Below are positions 1-7,915 of a stretch of DNA of 64,000 nt, piece after piece (position 1 is the first letter of the stretch; each line of letters begins with the position of its first letter). The DNA comes from Lactobacillus sp. MRS-253-APC-2B (GTDB lineage Bacteria > Bacillota > Bacilli > Lactobacillales > Lactobacillaceae), in NCBI RefSeq assembly GCF_012843675.1, contig NZ_JABAFO010000005.1, positions 62,001 to 126,000 of the forward strand. Direction: 5' to 3'. Made by a program: the position numbers and the translations under genes. The notes beneath the pieces were generated by a model, which was given only the letters and a program-made list of their open reading frames with translations, made no database searches and was not told where the DNA came from.

Positions 1-30
1 CGCGAGACTAAAGCTGTGTTTTTTTGCCAT
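1..30 (-). CDS. soj: Soj/ParA, first 10 codons only (cut by window edge)
   Basis: Reading leftward from an ATG at 30-28 gives MAKKHSFSLA before the window ends. A strong AGGGAGG site sits 10 bases upstream and overlaps the end of noc. The identification rests mainly on gene order: in Firmicutes rsmG-noc is followed by soj (ParA ATPase) and spo0J (ParB). Ten residues are too few to show the Walker motif, so the product is inferred from context and not from sequence. Confidence 0.5.
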   Translation of the reverse strand, partial: MAKKHSFSLA

Positions 31-47
31 GTATCGCTAGTCCTCCC

Positions 48-995
48 TTAGTGCTTCGGAATGCGAATGGTAATCTCGTATGAATCCTCAGTATCTTTTT
101 CACTGACCTTGGCTGCCACGCCGCTGTCTTTAACCAGCTTGATGGAATGCTTGATGGTGTTGACGGCAATGCGTGGATCATTGACCTTGATCGATTTAGG
201 CTGTTTTTTCTTGGCCCGCGTTTTTTTAGCTGGCGTCTTAGCAGTCTGCTTTGCCGGTTCAGATGAAGCTTGAGCCGGTTCAGCAGCATCACTAGCTTCA
301 GCTGCCTGCTCAAGAGCCTGTTGAGCAGCTTTTTCGGCACTGGTTGGCTTACCCAAGAGTCTAGCCACGGCATCTTCGGTTTCACGAACGTTCCAGTGCT
401 GGTTGACGATCTCCATCAAAAGCGTGCGCTGCTGATCTTCGTCTAATCCCAGCAAGGCGCGACCATGCCGTTCAGTGATGCGACCATCTAAAATTGCATT
501 TTGGACGGGTTTGATCAGTTTTAAAAGCCGCAGCTTATTGGCCACGAACGATTGACTCTTACCCATTCCCTTGGCCAGGGCTGCTTGAGTCAGGTTGTTG
601 AATTCCATCAATTGCTTATAGGCCTGGGCTTCTTCTACCGGACTCAATTGAGCGCGCTGCAGATTTTCGATCAGCGCCAAGGAAGCCGATTCAGCATCAC
701 TCATTTTTTCAACGATTGCCGGAATCTTTTCCCACTCCAGCAGCTTAACGGCTCTGAACCGCCGCTCGCCGGCAATAATCTCGTATTCGCCTGGGCGAAA
801 CTCGCGCACTACGATAGGCTGCAGCAGACCGTGCTCACTGATCGTCTGGGCCAGCTCCTGAATCTCGGTCTGATCAAAAACCTTGCGGGGCTGATACTGG
901 TTGGGCACGATGGCAGCAACCGGAATCTCAACGACTTGATTTTTGGTTTCGCTGGCGGCTTGGTGCTTGCCAAGGCCAAACAGTGAAAATGCCAT
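48..995 (-). CDS. noc: Nucleoid occlusion protein Noc (ParB family)
   Basis: 315 aa ParB/Spo0J-like protein. The N-terminus (MAFSLFGLGK) resembles the amphipathic membrane-binding helix of Noc. The ParB nuclease/CTPase fold follows at about 25-115 with GERRFRA, then a helix-turn-helix at about 130-175. The C-terminal dimerisation region is at about 280-315. An Ala/Lys/Pro-rich linker at about 215-272 makes it longer than Bacillus Noc (about 283 aa). Noc keeps the division septum off the nucleoid and binds its own sites, distinct from parS. It starts 24 bases after rsmG on the same strand and soj follows, the usual order near oriC. A second Spo0J copy is the alternative, but the short N-terminal helix and the position next to rsmG favour Noc. 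Confidence 0.88.
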   Translation of the reverse strand: MAFSLFGLGKHQAASETKNQVVEIPVAAIVPNQYQPRKVFDQTEIQELAQTISEHGLLQPIVVREFRPGEYEIIAGERRFRAVKLLEWEKIPAIVEKMSDAESASLALIENLQRAQLSPVEEAQAYKQLMEFNNLTQAALAKGMGKSQSFVANKLRLLKLIKPVQNAILDGRITERHGRALLGLDEDQQRTLLMEIVNQHWNVRETEDAVARLLGKPTSAEKAAQQALEQAAEASDAAEPAQASSEPAKQTAKTPAKKTRAKKKQPKSIKVNDPRIAVNTIKHSIKLVKDSGVAAKVSEKDTEDSYEITIRIPKH

Positions 996-1019
996 GTTTC
1001 AGTCCTCTTTTCTACTCAT

Positions 1020-1745
1020 CTACTCAATTGGCTGCTTGTTGGGTAACCCTGGGCGCCGAGGGTATTTTTTCGGCGTGGCGGCAACTTTTTCAATTACGAT
1101 CAAGTTGCGTTCCTCATCCGTACCAGGCAGCGTCAGCTTAGTCGTATGATCAACCTGACCGCCCAATGCTTTGACTGCCTTACCGCCCTTTTGCAGCTCG
1201 TCTTTAGCAGCACTGGCCTTATAAGCGATAAACTCGCCGCCGACCTTGACTGCTGGCAGGCACAGTTCGCTTAAAACCGACAGTCTGGCTACGGCCCGTG
1301 CCGTCACCACATCAAAACTTTCACGATATGGGCTCTTTTTGGCACTGAAGGTCTCAGCCCGATCATGAATCAAGTTGACGTCGTTTAGCCCCAGCTTATT
1401 GACTAAGTCGTCCAAGAATTTAATCCGCTTGTTCAATGAGTCCACGATCGTAATCTTTAACTGCGGAAAAGCAATTTTAAGCGGCAGCGATGGAAAGCCT
1501 GCTCCTGCGCCAATATCACACAGTGTCAAAGCCTCAGTCTGCAGCCGGGGTTCAGCTAAGGCTCCGGTCAGTGAGTCATAAAAGTGCTTGAGATAAACTT
1601 CTTTTTGATCCGTGATGGCCGTTAAATTGACATGTTCGTTGGTGGCCACCAGATCCTCGTAATAAGTCGCAAATTGAGCCATCTGAGAATCAGTCAGTTC
1701 AATGCCGTGATCCTGCAGTGCCCGTCGAAATTCTTCCGGTGTCAT
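1020..1745 (-). CDS. rsmG: 16S rRNA (guanine-527-N7)-methyltransferase RsmG (GidB)
   Basis: 241 aa, normal length. SAM-dependent methyltransferase that modifies G527 in the 530 loop of 16S rRNA. The SAM-binding glycine motif is [15 protein letters not shown] at about 75-90, and [11 protein letters not shown] is a typical family segment. The start ATG has AAAGGAGGA eight bases upstream. It is transcribed with noc, as in most Firmicutes. Upstream is a nucleoside hydrolase gene and not the usual mnmG (gidA). Confidence 0.93.
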   Translation of the reverse strand: MTPEEFRRALQDHGIELTDSQMAQFATYYEDLVATNEHVNLTAITDQKEVYLKHFYDSLTGALAEPRLQTEALTLCDIGAGAGFPSLPLKIAFPQLKITIVDSLNKRIKFLDDLVNKLGLNDVNLIHDRAETFSAKKSPYRESFDVVTARAVARLSVLSELCLPAVKVGGEFIAYKASAAKDELQKGGKAVKALGGQVDHTTKLTLPGTDEERNLIVIEKVAATPKKYPRRPGLPNKQPIE

Positions 1746-1756
1746 AAGTCCTCCTT

Positions 1757-1818
1757 TGTGAAACAGGAAGATGTTTCACATACTCCATTACTTTACCCCA
1801 AAAAAGCCATTGTTTCAA
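1757..1818 (-). promoter_or_regulatory. rsmG-noc promoter and 5' leader hairpin
   Basis: On the minus strand TTGAAA (1818-1813), a 17-base spacer and TAAAGT (1795-1790) form a plausible sigma-A promoter. Transcription would begin near 1783. The first leader bases contain a perfect inverted repeat, TGTGAAAC with an 8-base loop and GTTTCACA (1780-1757), directly in front of the ribosome site. The hairpin is seen in the sequence; its function is unknown. Confidence 0.5.
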
Positions 1819-1936
1819 GCACTCCAACGATTTCCAGCGGATTTTTAAATGCCGTCGCGCTAGCTCGATAAACCCGCTGTCAGCCCCGTATCCAGCAACG
1901 GTAACGGACCATTTTCAACGTTGGTTCAAGATACAC

Positions 1937-1978
1937 AAAAAGCCGGTTGAATCGCGGTTGGCGAATCAATCGGCTTTT
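1937..1978 (-). terminator. Terminator after the nucleoside hydrolase
   Basis: Inverted repeat AAAAGCCGATTGA / TCAACCGGCTTTTT with one G-U pair and a T-rich end on the minus strand. It lies about 40 bases after the hydrolase stop. Confidence 0.75.
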
Positions 1979-2017
1979 GATCTGAAAACTGGTCAGCCTT
2001 CAGATGATTATTTGGTT

Positions 2018-2938
2018 TTAGCGCATCTTGCTGACTTCTTCAACAAACCACTTGTTAAAGGCAGCCGCGTCGATGTCAACACATACCTTGGCGTTAGTCT
2101 TGCCGTCATGGTAGGCACCACGAATGTCGCCAACCATGGCACCGATTGCAGGACCATCAGTTTGAATGTCAATCCAAACGTCCTTGGTCGTAAATGCTTC
2201 TGGGTGCAGCAGGTAGAAGATCGTGTTGACGTCGTGCATTGGGTGACCGCCAGTTTCAGCGCTGACGTCGTTGTAGTGGCTGATCAGACCGTAAAGCATC
2301 TTACCAGTTTCATTCATGTCCTTGATGGCGTTCAGACTGTCCTGCGTCAGCAAGGCCTTGAGCGTAACGTCCAGACCAACCGTTACGATTGGCACGCCAG
2401 ACTTGTACATGATCTCAGCCGCGTGAGGATCAGTGAAGACGTTGAATTCGGCAACGCTGGTCATGTTACCGCCAGTCAGGGAACCACCCATCGCAACGAT
2501 TTGCTTGATGTGGCTCTTAACTTCTGGGAATTCCTTGAACAGCAGCGCAATGTTGGTGTAGGAACCAGTTGGCACCAGCGTGATTTCGTCTTCGGCCATG
2601 ATGGCATCGCGCAGGGCTTGCACGGCGCTCTTTTCAATTGGGGCACCGTAGTCATTACCAAAGTCGTAGCCTTCCATCCCAGACGCACCGTGGATCCGCG
2701 CTGCGTCTTCAAATGGCTTGATCAAAGGTTCCTTGGCCCCTTCTGCAACTGGAATCTCGCCTTGCTTGCCAAAGAAGTTAACGATCTTCAAGGCGTTGGC
2801 CGTCGTCTTATCAACTGAAACGTTACCAGCAACCGCCGTGATCAGCTTCAAGTCAAGTTCTGGGCTGTTGATTGCCATCGTCAAAGCAGCTGCGTCATCA
2901 ATACCAGGATCAGTGTCCATAATAATCTTAGTCGTCAT
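2018..2938 (-). CDS. Nucleoside hydrolase (IunH/RihC family)
   Basis: 306 aa, the usual length. Hydrolyses the N-glycosidic bond of ribonucleosides to give a free base and ribose in the cytoplasm. The calcium-binding N-terminal motif DTDPGIDDAAAL is at 8-19, with later family segments (VPTGSYTNIA, GGNMTSVAEFN, and HPMHDVNT carrying the conserved His/Asp). The start has TAAGGAGGA upstream. It lies downstream of nupC on the same strand with a cre-like site between them, which suggests uptake and cleavage of nucleosides as a unit. Substrate preference (purine, pyrimidine or both) cannot be read from sequence. Confidence 0.9.
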   Translation of the reverse strand: MTTKIIMDTDPGIDDAAALTMAINSPELDLKLITAVAGNVSVDKTTANALKIVNFFGKQGEIPVAEGAKEPLIKPFEDAARIHGASGMEGYDFGNDYGAPIEKSAVQALRDAIMAEDEITLVPTGSYTNIALLFKEFPEVKSHIKQIVAMGGSLTGGNMTSVAEFNVFTDPHAAEIMYKSGVPIVTVGLDVTLKALLTQDSLNAIKDMNETGKMLYGLISHYNDVSAETGGHPMHDVNTIFYLLHPEAFTTKDVWIDIQTDGPAIGAMVGDIRGAYHDGKTNAKVCVDIDAAAFNKWFVEEVSKMR

Positions 2939-2972
2939 CAGGAATTCCTCCTTAAAATTACAATCAAGCGTC

Positions 2973-2986
2973 AGTAAGCGCTTTTA
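2973..2986. promoter_or_regulatory. cre-like site (CcpA) before the nucleoside hydrolase
   Basis: AGTAAGCGCTTTTA matches WGNAANCGNWWNCA at all but one conserved position. It lies 35 bases upstream of the hydrolase start. Carbon-catabolite control is inferred. Confidence 0.45.
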
Positions 2987-2999
2987 CTTTTCTGGGAAA

Positions 3000-3038
3000 C
3001 AAAAGGGCCAACCGGAATGGACGGCCAGCCCCCTTTTG
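3000..3038 (-). terminator. Hairpin between nupC and the nucleoside hydrolase
   Basis: CAAAAGGG and CCCTTTTG flank a GC-rich interior containing GGCC repeats. The T run on the minus strand is short, so this may be a partial terminator or a processing hairpin between two co-transcribed genes. Confidence 0.45.
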
Positions 3039-3075
3039 ACTGGCAAAACGCGTTAGGCGCATGCAGTCATAGATC

Positions 3076-4278
3076 TTACCAAACGAACAGACCAACAAAG
3101 GCTGCAGACAGCAGTGATACCAAGATACCAGACAGCAGCAGGTAGCCAATGTTTTGAGCGATGTAGTCGTTGGTTTCCTTGTCGGCGATACCCTTGAAAC
3201 AACCAATGATCATACCAAGCGTACCGAAGTTGGCAAAGGAAGTAACGAACGTGGTCAGAACGGCTTGCAGGTGGTGTGGGTAGGAAGCAATCTTGCCCGT
3301 AACTTCACCCATAACAACGAATTCGTTCGTAACCAGCTTCATCCCCATGTCTTGTGACAGCATCCATGCTTGGTGAACAGGCAGACCCAGCAGCCAAGCA
3401 AATGGGAACATGATGACACCCAGGATGCTTTCCAAAGACAATTGCTTCCAGAACAGAGCCAGGATGGCATCGATCAAAGCAGCCAGAGCAACGAAGGCAA
3501 CAACGTTAGCAACGATGATCAGGATCAGCTTACCGGCACCCAGGATGGAGTCGCCCAGGAAGCTGAAGAATGGTTCCTTCTTACCATCTTCAGAACTACC
3601 AACTTTTTCAATCGTGTCTTCTGCTTCAGTAACCGTAACTGGGTTCAGCAGGCTGGTAGCAATCAGTGAGTTAACGATGTTGATTGGAACGGCAGTCAGG
3701 ATAAATTGACCAGGCATCATTTGGATGTAGGCACCCAGGATCGAAGCCGTAACACAGCTCATGGACATCATGGCGATGGTCAGGTTACGAGCCTTGGTCA
3801 GCTTACGGATTTGCATCCCGGAAACGGCCAGAACTTCCGTGTTACCCAGGAACATCATTTCAACGGCAAAGAATGATTCGAACTTTGGCTGACCCGTGAT
3901 GAATGACAGACCTTTACCGATCCACTTGATGATCCATGGCAAGAAGCCGATGTAAGTCAAGATGTCGAACAGTGGAACGATCATCAGGATTGGCATCAAC
4001 GCAGAACAGATGAAGTTCAGGTTCTTAACATTGTACCAGGCACCCAGGGCAAAAACAGTACCCTTAGCAGAAATGTTGACGATCCAAGCAAAACCGTCGG
4101 CAGCGGCCTTAACGCCGGCACGACCAGCAGCTGAACCAGTCAGGAACCAGGCCAGGACCAGGTTCAATACAATCATGATAGCAATTGCTTTCCAGTTGAT
4201 CGCTTTTTTGTCCTTAGAGAACAGAAAACCGATACCCAAGAAGACAAGCAACCCAAGAATGTTAATTGCAAGATACAT
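3076..4278 (-). CDS. nupC: Concentrative nucleoside transporter (NupC/CNT family)
   Basis: 400 aa from the ATG at 4278, which has AAAGGTG eight bases upstream. An open frame extends 51 codons further, but that part lacks a ribosome site and looks like leader RNA. CNT symporters import nucleosides with H+ or Na+. Family segments are visible: GQPKFESFFAVEMMFLGNTE, the pore motif around MSCVTASILGAY, and a C-terminal gate region ending in several hydrophobic helices. It is the first gene of a nucleoside-salvage pair with the hydrolase downstream. Confidence 0.88.
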   Translation of the reverse strand: MYLAINILGLLVFLGIGFLFSKDKKAINWKAIAIMIVLNLVLAWFLTGSAAGRAGVKAAADGFAWIVNISAKGTVFALGAWYNVKNLNFICSALMPILMIVPLFDILTYIGFLPWIIKWIGKGLSFITGQPKFESFFAVEMMFLGNTEVLAVSGMQIRKLTKARNLTIAMMSMSCVTASILGAYIQMMPGQFILTAVPINIVNSLIATSLLNPVTVTEAEDTIEKVGSSEDGKKEPFFSFLGDSILGAGKLILIIVANVVAFVALAALIDAILALFWKQLSLESILGVIMFPFAWLLGLPVHQAWMLSQDMGMKLVTNEFVVMGEVTGKIASYPHHLQAVLTTFVTSFANFGTLGMIIGCFKGIADKETNDYIAQNIGYLLLSGILVSLLSAAFVGLFVW

Positions 4279-4421
4279 GGATATAACACCTTTCTTAAAA
4301 ACTGAATCTAACTTTTTCTCAATCGCAATTTCTTGGCATCTCAGAATAGCGGAATAATTGCAGTCGAACCAAGAAATCTTGCGTGCCATAATAATATACC
4401 CATCTTTTGTAAAACTGTAAA
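4279..4421 (-). promoter_or_regulatory. nupC promoter and folded leader
   Basis: TTTACA (4421-4416), a 17-base spacer and TATATT (4398-4393) give a good promoter. The roughly 107-base leader contains arms at 4383-4369 and 4336-4324 (ATTTCTTGG pairing with CCAAGAAAT, extended by GCAA/TTGC) that enclose about 32 bases. It is not a purine riboswitch by the core motifs I know. Confidence 0.55.
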
Positions 4422-4622
4422 CCGCATACATTAGCCAACTTTGTGAAACTATGAAACCGTTACCAGCATTATTCGGAAGTAAAAGGTTTTAAATCAAGGC
4501 AAAACTTTAAAAAATGTTAAAGAAGTGTGATTTAAATTTCACAAACTTTTTTCTAATTTCCTCGGTAAAACGTTTAAAGTTTCATATGTTGTTTGCTAGA
4601 CCATTTAACCAGCCAAAAGAAA
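4422..4622. other. AT-rich gap upstream of nupC
   Basis: No gene is visible. It holds a TGTGA-N8-TCACA inverted repeat at 4526-4543. The spacing differs from the N6 of CRP/FNR-type sites, so this is only a weak operator candidate. Confidence 0.25.
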
Positions 4623-4667
4623 AGCGAGGCTGTAACCACTTACAATTAAGTAGTGATCAGCCTCGCT
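4613..4667 (-). terminator. Strong terminator after the ArcT-like gene
   Basis: Perfect 10-bp arms AGCGAGGCTG/CAGCCTCGCT continue inward through ACCACTTA/TAAGTAGT (one G-U), followed by TTTTCTTTT on the minus strand. Confidence 0.85.
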
Positions 4668-4741
4668 GCCCCTGCCAAGGATCTTTAGTATACCACGTCA
4701 AAATATCCTGATTGGCAAAAAATCAAACACTTAGTGAAAAA

Positions 4742-4755
4742 TGCAAACGTTTGAA
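4742..4755. promoter_or_regulatory. cre-like palindrome downstream of the ArcT-like gene
   Basis: TGCAAACGTTTGAA contains the perfect palindrome CAAACGTTTG and misses one conserved cre position. It lies after a gene end and far from the nupC promoter, so its function is doubtful. Confidence 0.25.
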
Positions 4756-4773
4756 ATTGAACAAAGTCCGTTA

Positions 4774-5895
4774 TCAGTCGTATTGATGCAAAGCAAGCGA
4801 AAGTCGTCTCAGCCCTTCTGTTAGCGTTGCCTGCGGCGCACAGTAGCCCAATCTGACGTGTCTCGGCGTATCAAACGCGTCCCCCGGCACCAGCAATACG
4901 CCCTGGTCAGCCAGTAGCTGCTCACAGAACTGGTGAATATCAACTGGTACGTCCAGCTTGGGAAATGATGTCGAGACTGCTTGTGGTATCACCACGCTGG
5001 CCCGTTCTTCATGTTCAATCCAGTCTTGATAGATCTTCAAATTACCTAAAACCAGCTTGCGATTGCGTGCCAACACCTGTTTTTTATGCCGCAGGACATA
5101 GGTGGCCATTAGATCGTTAAAGACCCCACCGCAGATCATCGTGTAGTCGCGATATTTACGAAAACGCTCGGCCAATGCGGCATTGGTAGCCGTCCAGCCG
5201 ATTCTGATTCCCGGTACCGAATACGTCTTAGAAAGTGAGTTGGTAGCGATTCCTTTATCATACAGATCCACGATGGAAACGAACTTTTCGGGCTGATCCA
5301 ATGGTAAATAGACCTCATCAACCAAAATGTAGGCGCCTACCTGGCTAGCCAAATCAACGACCTCTTGCAAAAAATCACGATCCAAAACGGTCCCGGTTGG
5401 ATTGTTGGCATTATTTAGACAGATCAGCTTGGTATCTGGCCGTAGCAGTTTTTTTAGCTCATTGATGTCTGGATACCAATCAGCTTCTTCATGAATGTGC
5501 CAGTATTCAACCTCGGCCCCTAGCGACTTTGGAATGTCGTAAAGCTGCTGATAGGAAGGGTATTCGGCAATTACATGGTCACCAGGCTCTACCAGAGCAT
5601 ACAGTGCCAATAAATTGGCTCCCGTTGCGCCATTGGTCTGAAGAATATTGTGCGGATCTACGTGGCGATAGAGCTTGGCAACTTCGGTCTTAAAGCTGGG
5701 GGAGCCTTCAATCCAGCCGTAGTTCATCTTTTGGGCATTAAGCATCTCATAAAATTCTGCGCCGTGATGACCGTCCAGATTCATCAGCTCATCCATCGTC
5801 ATTGATGCAATCGTGCTCTGCGAGATGTCATAGTGGGCGCTTTTTTCCCACTTGTTTAACCAGGCTTCTACGCCAAATGGTGCAATCTCAACCAT
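4774..5895 (-). CDS. Class I/II PLP aminotransferase, ArcT-like
   Basis: 373 aa fold-type I aminotransferase. NANNPTGTV (about 167-175) binds the cofactor/substrate. SLSKTYSVPGIRIGW carries the PLP-binding Lys at about 223, with an Arg-containing segment after it. It follows the antiporter gene by 11 bases and is surely co-transcribed. Lactobacillus arginine-deiminase loci often carry an aminotransferase called ArcT next to ArcD, and the length and context fit, but the substrate is not known. Other possibilities are a methionine/alanine-type aminotransferase or a C-S lyase-like enzyme. Confidence 0.75.
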   Translation of the reverse strand: MVEIAPFGVEAWLNKWEKSAHYDISQSTIASMTMDELMNLDGHHGAEFYEMLNAQKMNYGWIEGSPSFKTEVAKLYRHVDPHNILQTNGATGANLLALYALVEPGDHVIAEYPSYQQLYDIPKSLGAEVEYWHIHEEADWYPDINELKKLLRPDTKLICLNNANNPTGTVLDRDFLQEVVDLASQVGAYILVDEVYLPLDQPEKFVSIVDLYDKGIATNSLSKTYSVPGIRIGWTATNAALAERFRKYRDYTMICGGVFNDLMATYVLRHKKQVLARNRKLVLGNLKIYQDWIEHEERASVVIPQAVSTSFPKLDVPVDIHQFCEQLLADQGVLLVPGDAFDTPRHVRLGYCAPQATLTEGLRRLSLALHQYD

Positions 5896-5906
5896 AATCC
5901 TTCCTC

Positions 5907-7316
5907 CTATTCAATCGGAATCGTCTTGTTTAATATCAAAATCAATGAAACAACGGCCAGAATGCTGATTAAAGCCATTGTCAGCCACTCGCCTTTGGTT
6001 AATCGCTGCTTATGCAAACGGCGCGCCTGCCAATAGATCAAAAATCCTGGCAACAGACTCAACGACAATACCATCACTTGTCGCCAACCCGCCAAAGCTA
6101 GTGAAAGCAGCTCAAAAATCGTCAGCAAAATGCCAATCATCAATTGTCCGTAGTCATGCTCTTGCAGACTGTCTTTAATCTGATCCAGCCCCACGAAAAA
6201 GTAAACGATCAAGCCGGCTGCCGTACCCAGTGTATAGGCAAAACGATAGGCATAAGTCGTAAACAGCAGTGAGAACAAGAACAGACACTGTACGATGGCC
6301 GTGACCCAAAGCCCAAATGTTGGGGCACGATGCGAATTAAGCCTGCCAAACGCGCGCGGCAAGACCTGATCTTTTTCCATCATCAAAAATGCCTCGGCTG
6401 GCAGCATGGTCCAAGAAAGCCAGGCCACCAGCACTGAAATAATCAAACCAGTGCTGATTAAAGCCGCACCCCATGGTCCCACCAGCTGACTTAAAATCGT
6501 GCCCATAGCAGGTTGGGCAGCACCAGCCAACTGTGATCTTGTCATGACCCCATAAGGCAATAATGAAACCAACAGATAGACAACCAATAAAATCAGCCAG
6601 CCACCAAATGAAGCTGCTACGGCATCATGATGACGCTTGGCGCGGTGGGCCATGACCGAGGCACTCTCAACGCCCATAAACAGCCACATCATTACCATCA
6701 GTGAATTTTTAACTTGATGATAGATGCTCAGCGTCGGGTTGTCGTTTGATTGGGCAAGGCCCCAAAAGTTATGAATAAACGTCGGCCAGTGAAATGCCAA
6801 AATAGCGAAAACTACAAAAATCAAAAGCGGGATCAACTTGGCAATCGTCCCCAATAAATTAAGCAGTGCCGTAGTCTCAACGCCGTAGCTGACAATTACG
6901 GTGAAAATGATCGTTAATAAAATCGCCAGCAAAATTGACGGCAGATTCTGACCACCCTTAAAAACCGGCCAAAACGTCCCCAACGCACTCATTGCAATCG
7001 TAGCAAAGGCCAGGTTGCCCAGCCAAGAAGCCAGCCAGTATGCCCAACCCGAGATGAATTCGCCTAACGGACCAAAGACCAGCCCCGCATAGGCAAAAAT
7101 GCCAGCATCTTGTTTAGGATGACGGACCAAAAGATGATTCAACGAGGCAATCAGACACCAGACACCCAATCCCACGATCAGCCAGCCTAAGATTGCCGGT
7201 CCTGGTGCGGCAGCATTGGCCAGATCGCTGCTGATGCCAAAGATTCCCGAGCCAATCGTAGCCCCAACAATCAACGCCGTCAGCTCAAAGCGGCCAATCG
7301 TCTTTGTATTTTCCAT
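5907..7316 (-). CDS. APC-superfamily amino-acid antiporter, ArcD-like
   Basis: 469 aa with about 12 hydrophobic helices. The GATIGSGIFGI signature in helix 1 (about 17-27) and a long acidic-to-hydrophobic middle (GVESASVMAHRAKRHHD) are typical of the basic amino-acid/polyamine antiporter (APA) family. Likely role: exchange of an amino acid such as arginine or ornithine across the membrane. The partner aminotransferase follows immediately. The start has AAGGGGGG upstream. The exact substrate is inferred only. Confidence 0.75.
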   Translation of the reverse strand: MENTKTIGRFELTALIVGATIGSGIFGISSDLANAAAPGPAILGWLIVGLGVWCLIASLNHLLVRHPKQDAGIFAYAGLVFGPLGEFISGWAYWLASWLGNLAFATIAMSALGTFWPVFKGGQNLPSILLAILLTIIFTVIVSYGVETTALLNLLGTIAKLIPLLIFVVFAILAFHWPTFIHNFWGLAQSNDNPTLSIYHQVKNSLMVMMWLFMGVESASVMAHRAKRHHDAVAASFGGWLILLVVYLLVSLLPYGVMTRSQLAGAAQPAMGTILSQLVGPWGAALISTGLIISVLVAWLSWTMLPAEAFLMMEKDQVLPRAFGRLNSHRAPTFGLWVTAIVQCLFLFSLLFTTYAYRFAYTLGTAAGLIVYFFVGLDQIKDSLQEHDYGQLMIGILLTIFELLSLALAGWRQVMVLSLSLLPGFLIYWQARRLHKQRLTKGEWLTMALISILAVVSLILILNKTIPIE

Positions 7317-7339
7317 TGCGTCCCCCCCTTAGTACAGCT

Positions 7340-7377
7340 TTGCCTAGATTCTGCACAAATTATCAAATTTAGGCAAA
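7340..7377 (-). promoter_or_regulatory. Promoter of the antiporter gene inside an 8-bp inverted repeat
   Basis: TTGCCT (7376-7371), 17 bases and CAGAAT (7353-7348) form a promoter 32 bases before the start codon. Perfect arms TTTGCCTA (7340-7347) and TAGGCAAA (7370-7377) flank the -10 region and overlap the -35 box. The arrangement looks like a repressor operator, or a hairpin when read through from upstream. Confidence 0.5.
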
Positions 7378-7447
7378 CAGCTGCTGATGATTGATGTCAG
7401 TTTACCGATTTCTGGGCTGAATCTCAAGCGCTTACACTTAAACAAAA

Positions 7448-7801
7448 TAAAAGACCCAGTGATGATCACCAGGTCTTTTGGGAAGAAGCGCTTGCCGTTG
7501 CCATACTAAATATCAAAACTCGATTATTTACCTTGCTTACTTAATTCGGTCTCTTTATGCCAAGAGATCTTATGCAACTTCAATTGTCGACGTTCTCAAA
7601 TAAGGTTGTACATTAGATACGGCCACTAGATTTAGTTAGTTAACAAGCTTTCTTCAGGAAATTCAATTTATATTGTGTGATGTGGGGTGTGTTATGCTGC
7701 TATCGCCCCAGTTACAGGCGATTGCTGGATACATTTACAATTTGCAACGGATGAGGTTTCTTCCATACTCTTATTATAAATTGTCCCTATCCTAAAGTCA
7801 A
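7448..7801 (-). ncRNA. Candidate small RNA, about 320 nt, own promoter and terminator
   Basis: A near-consensus promoter (TTGACT at 7801-7796, 17 bases, TATAAT at 7778-7773) drives leftward transcription from about 7766. A hairpin with arms AAAAGACC / GGTCTTTT (about 7480-7449) followed by ATTTTG ends it. Inside are a stem ATCGCC/GGCGAT with short flanks, and TCTCTT/AAGAGA at 7567-7550. No ORF with a ribosome site is present; a 24-codon ATG frame begins almost at the predicted transcript start. The motifs I know for tmRNA, RNase P RNA, SRP RNA, T-box or lysine riboswitch are absent. It could instead be a long attenuator leader for the antiporter gene. Confidence 0.45.
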
Positions 7802-7915
7802 CTCAAGCCGCGTCGTTATGGCAATGGAAGCGCTTTTCTAATTATACGATTATCAAAGATTTTTCGTCTAAATCAAACGATCTAAACAAGCTTTTGAATT
7901 TGGTATAAAAACTTT
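7802..7915. other. Gap after the AAT permease gene
   Basis: About 110 bases upstream of the small-RNA promoter. It holds an AAGCGCTT core at 7828-7835 that resembles half of a cre site with two mismatches. No terminator is obvious for the permease gene. Confidence 0.25.

Noticed and set aside
1757-1780. A second parS site near rsmG
   Set aside because: The half-sites are in reversed order and separated by eight bases, so ParB would not recognise it as parS.
1958-2818. Long + strand open frame opposite the nucleoside hydrolase
   Set aside because: It lies wholly antisense to a clear family member, has no ribosome site and no recognisable motif.
4279-4431. 51-codon N-terminal extension of NupC
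   Set aside because: Soluble and unlike CNT proteins, no ribosome site, and it covers the promoter -10 and the folded leader.
7427-7495. AAGCGCTT cores as cre sites around 7.4-7.5 kb
   Set aside because: They match the central palindrome only and miss two conserved outer bases each.
7448-7801. tmRNA, RNase P RNA, SRP RNA, T-box or lysine riboswitch
   Set aside because: The conserved cores I know for these are not present; kept only as an unnamed candidate.
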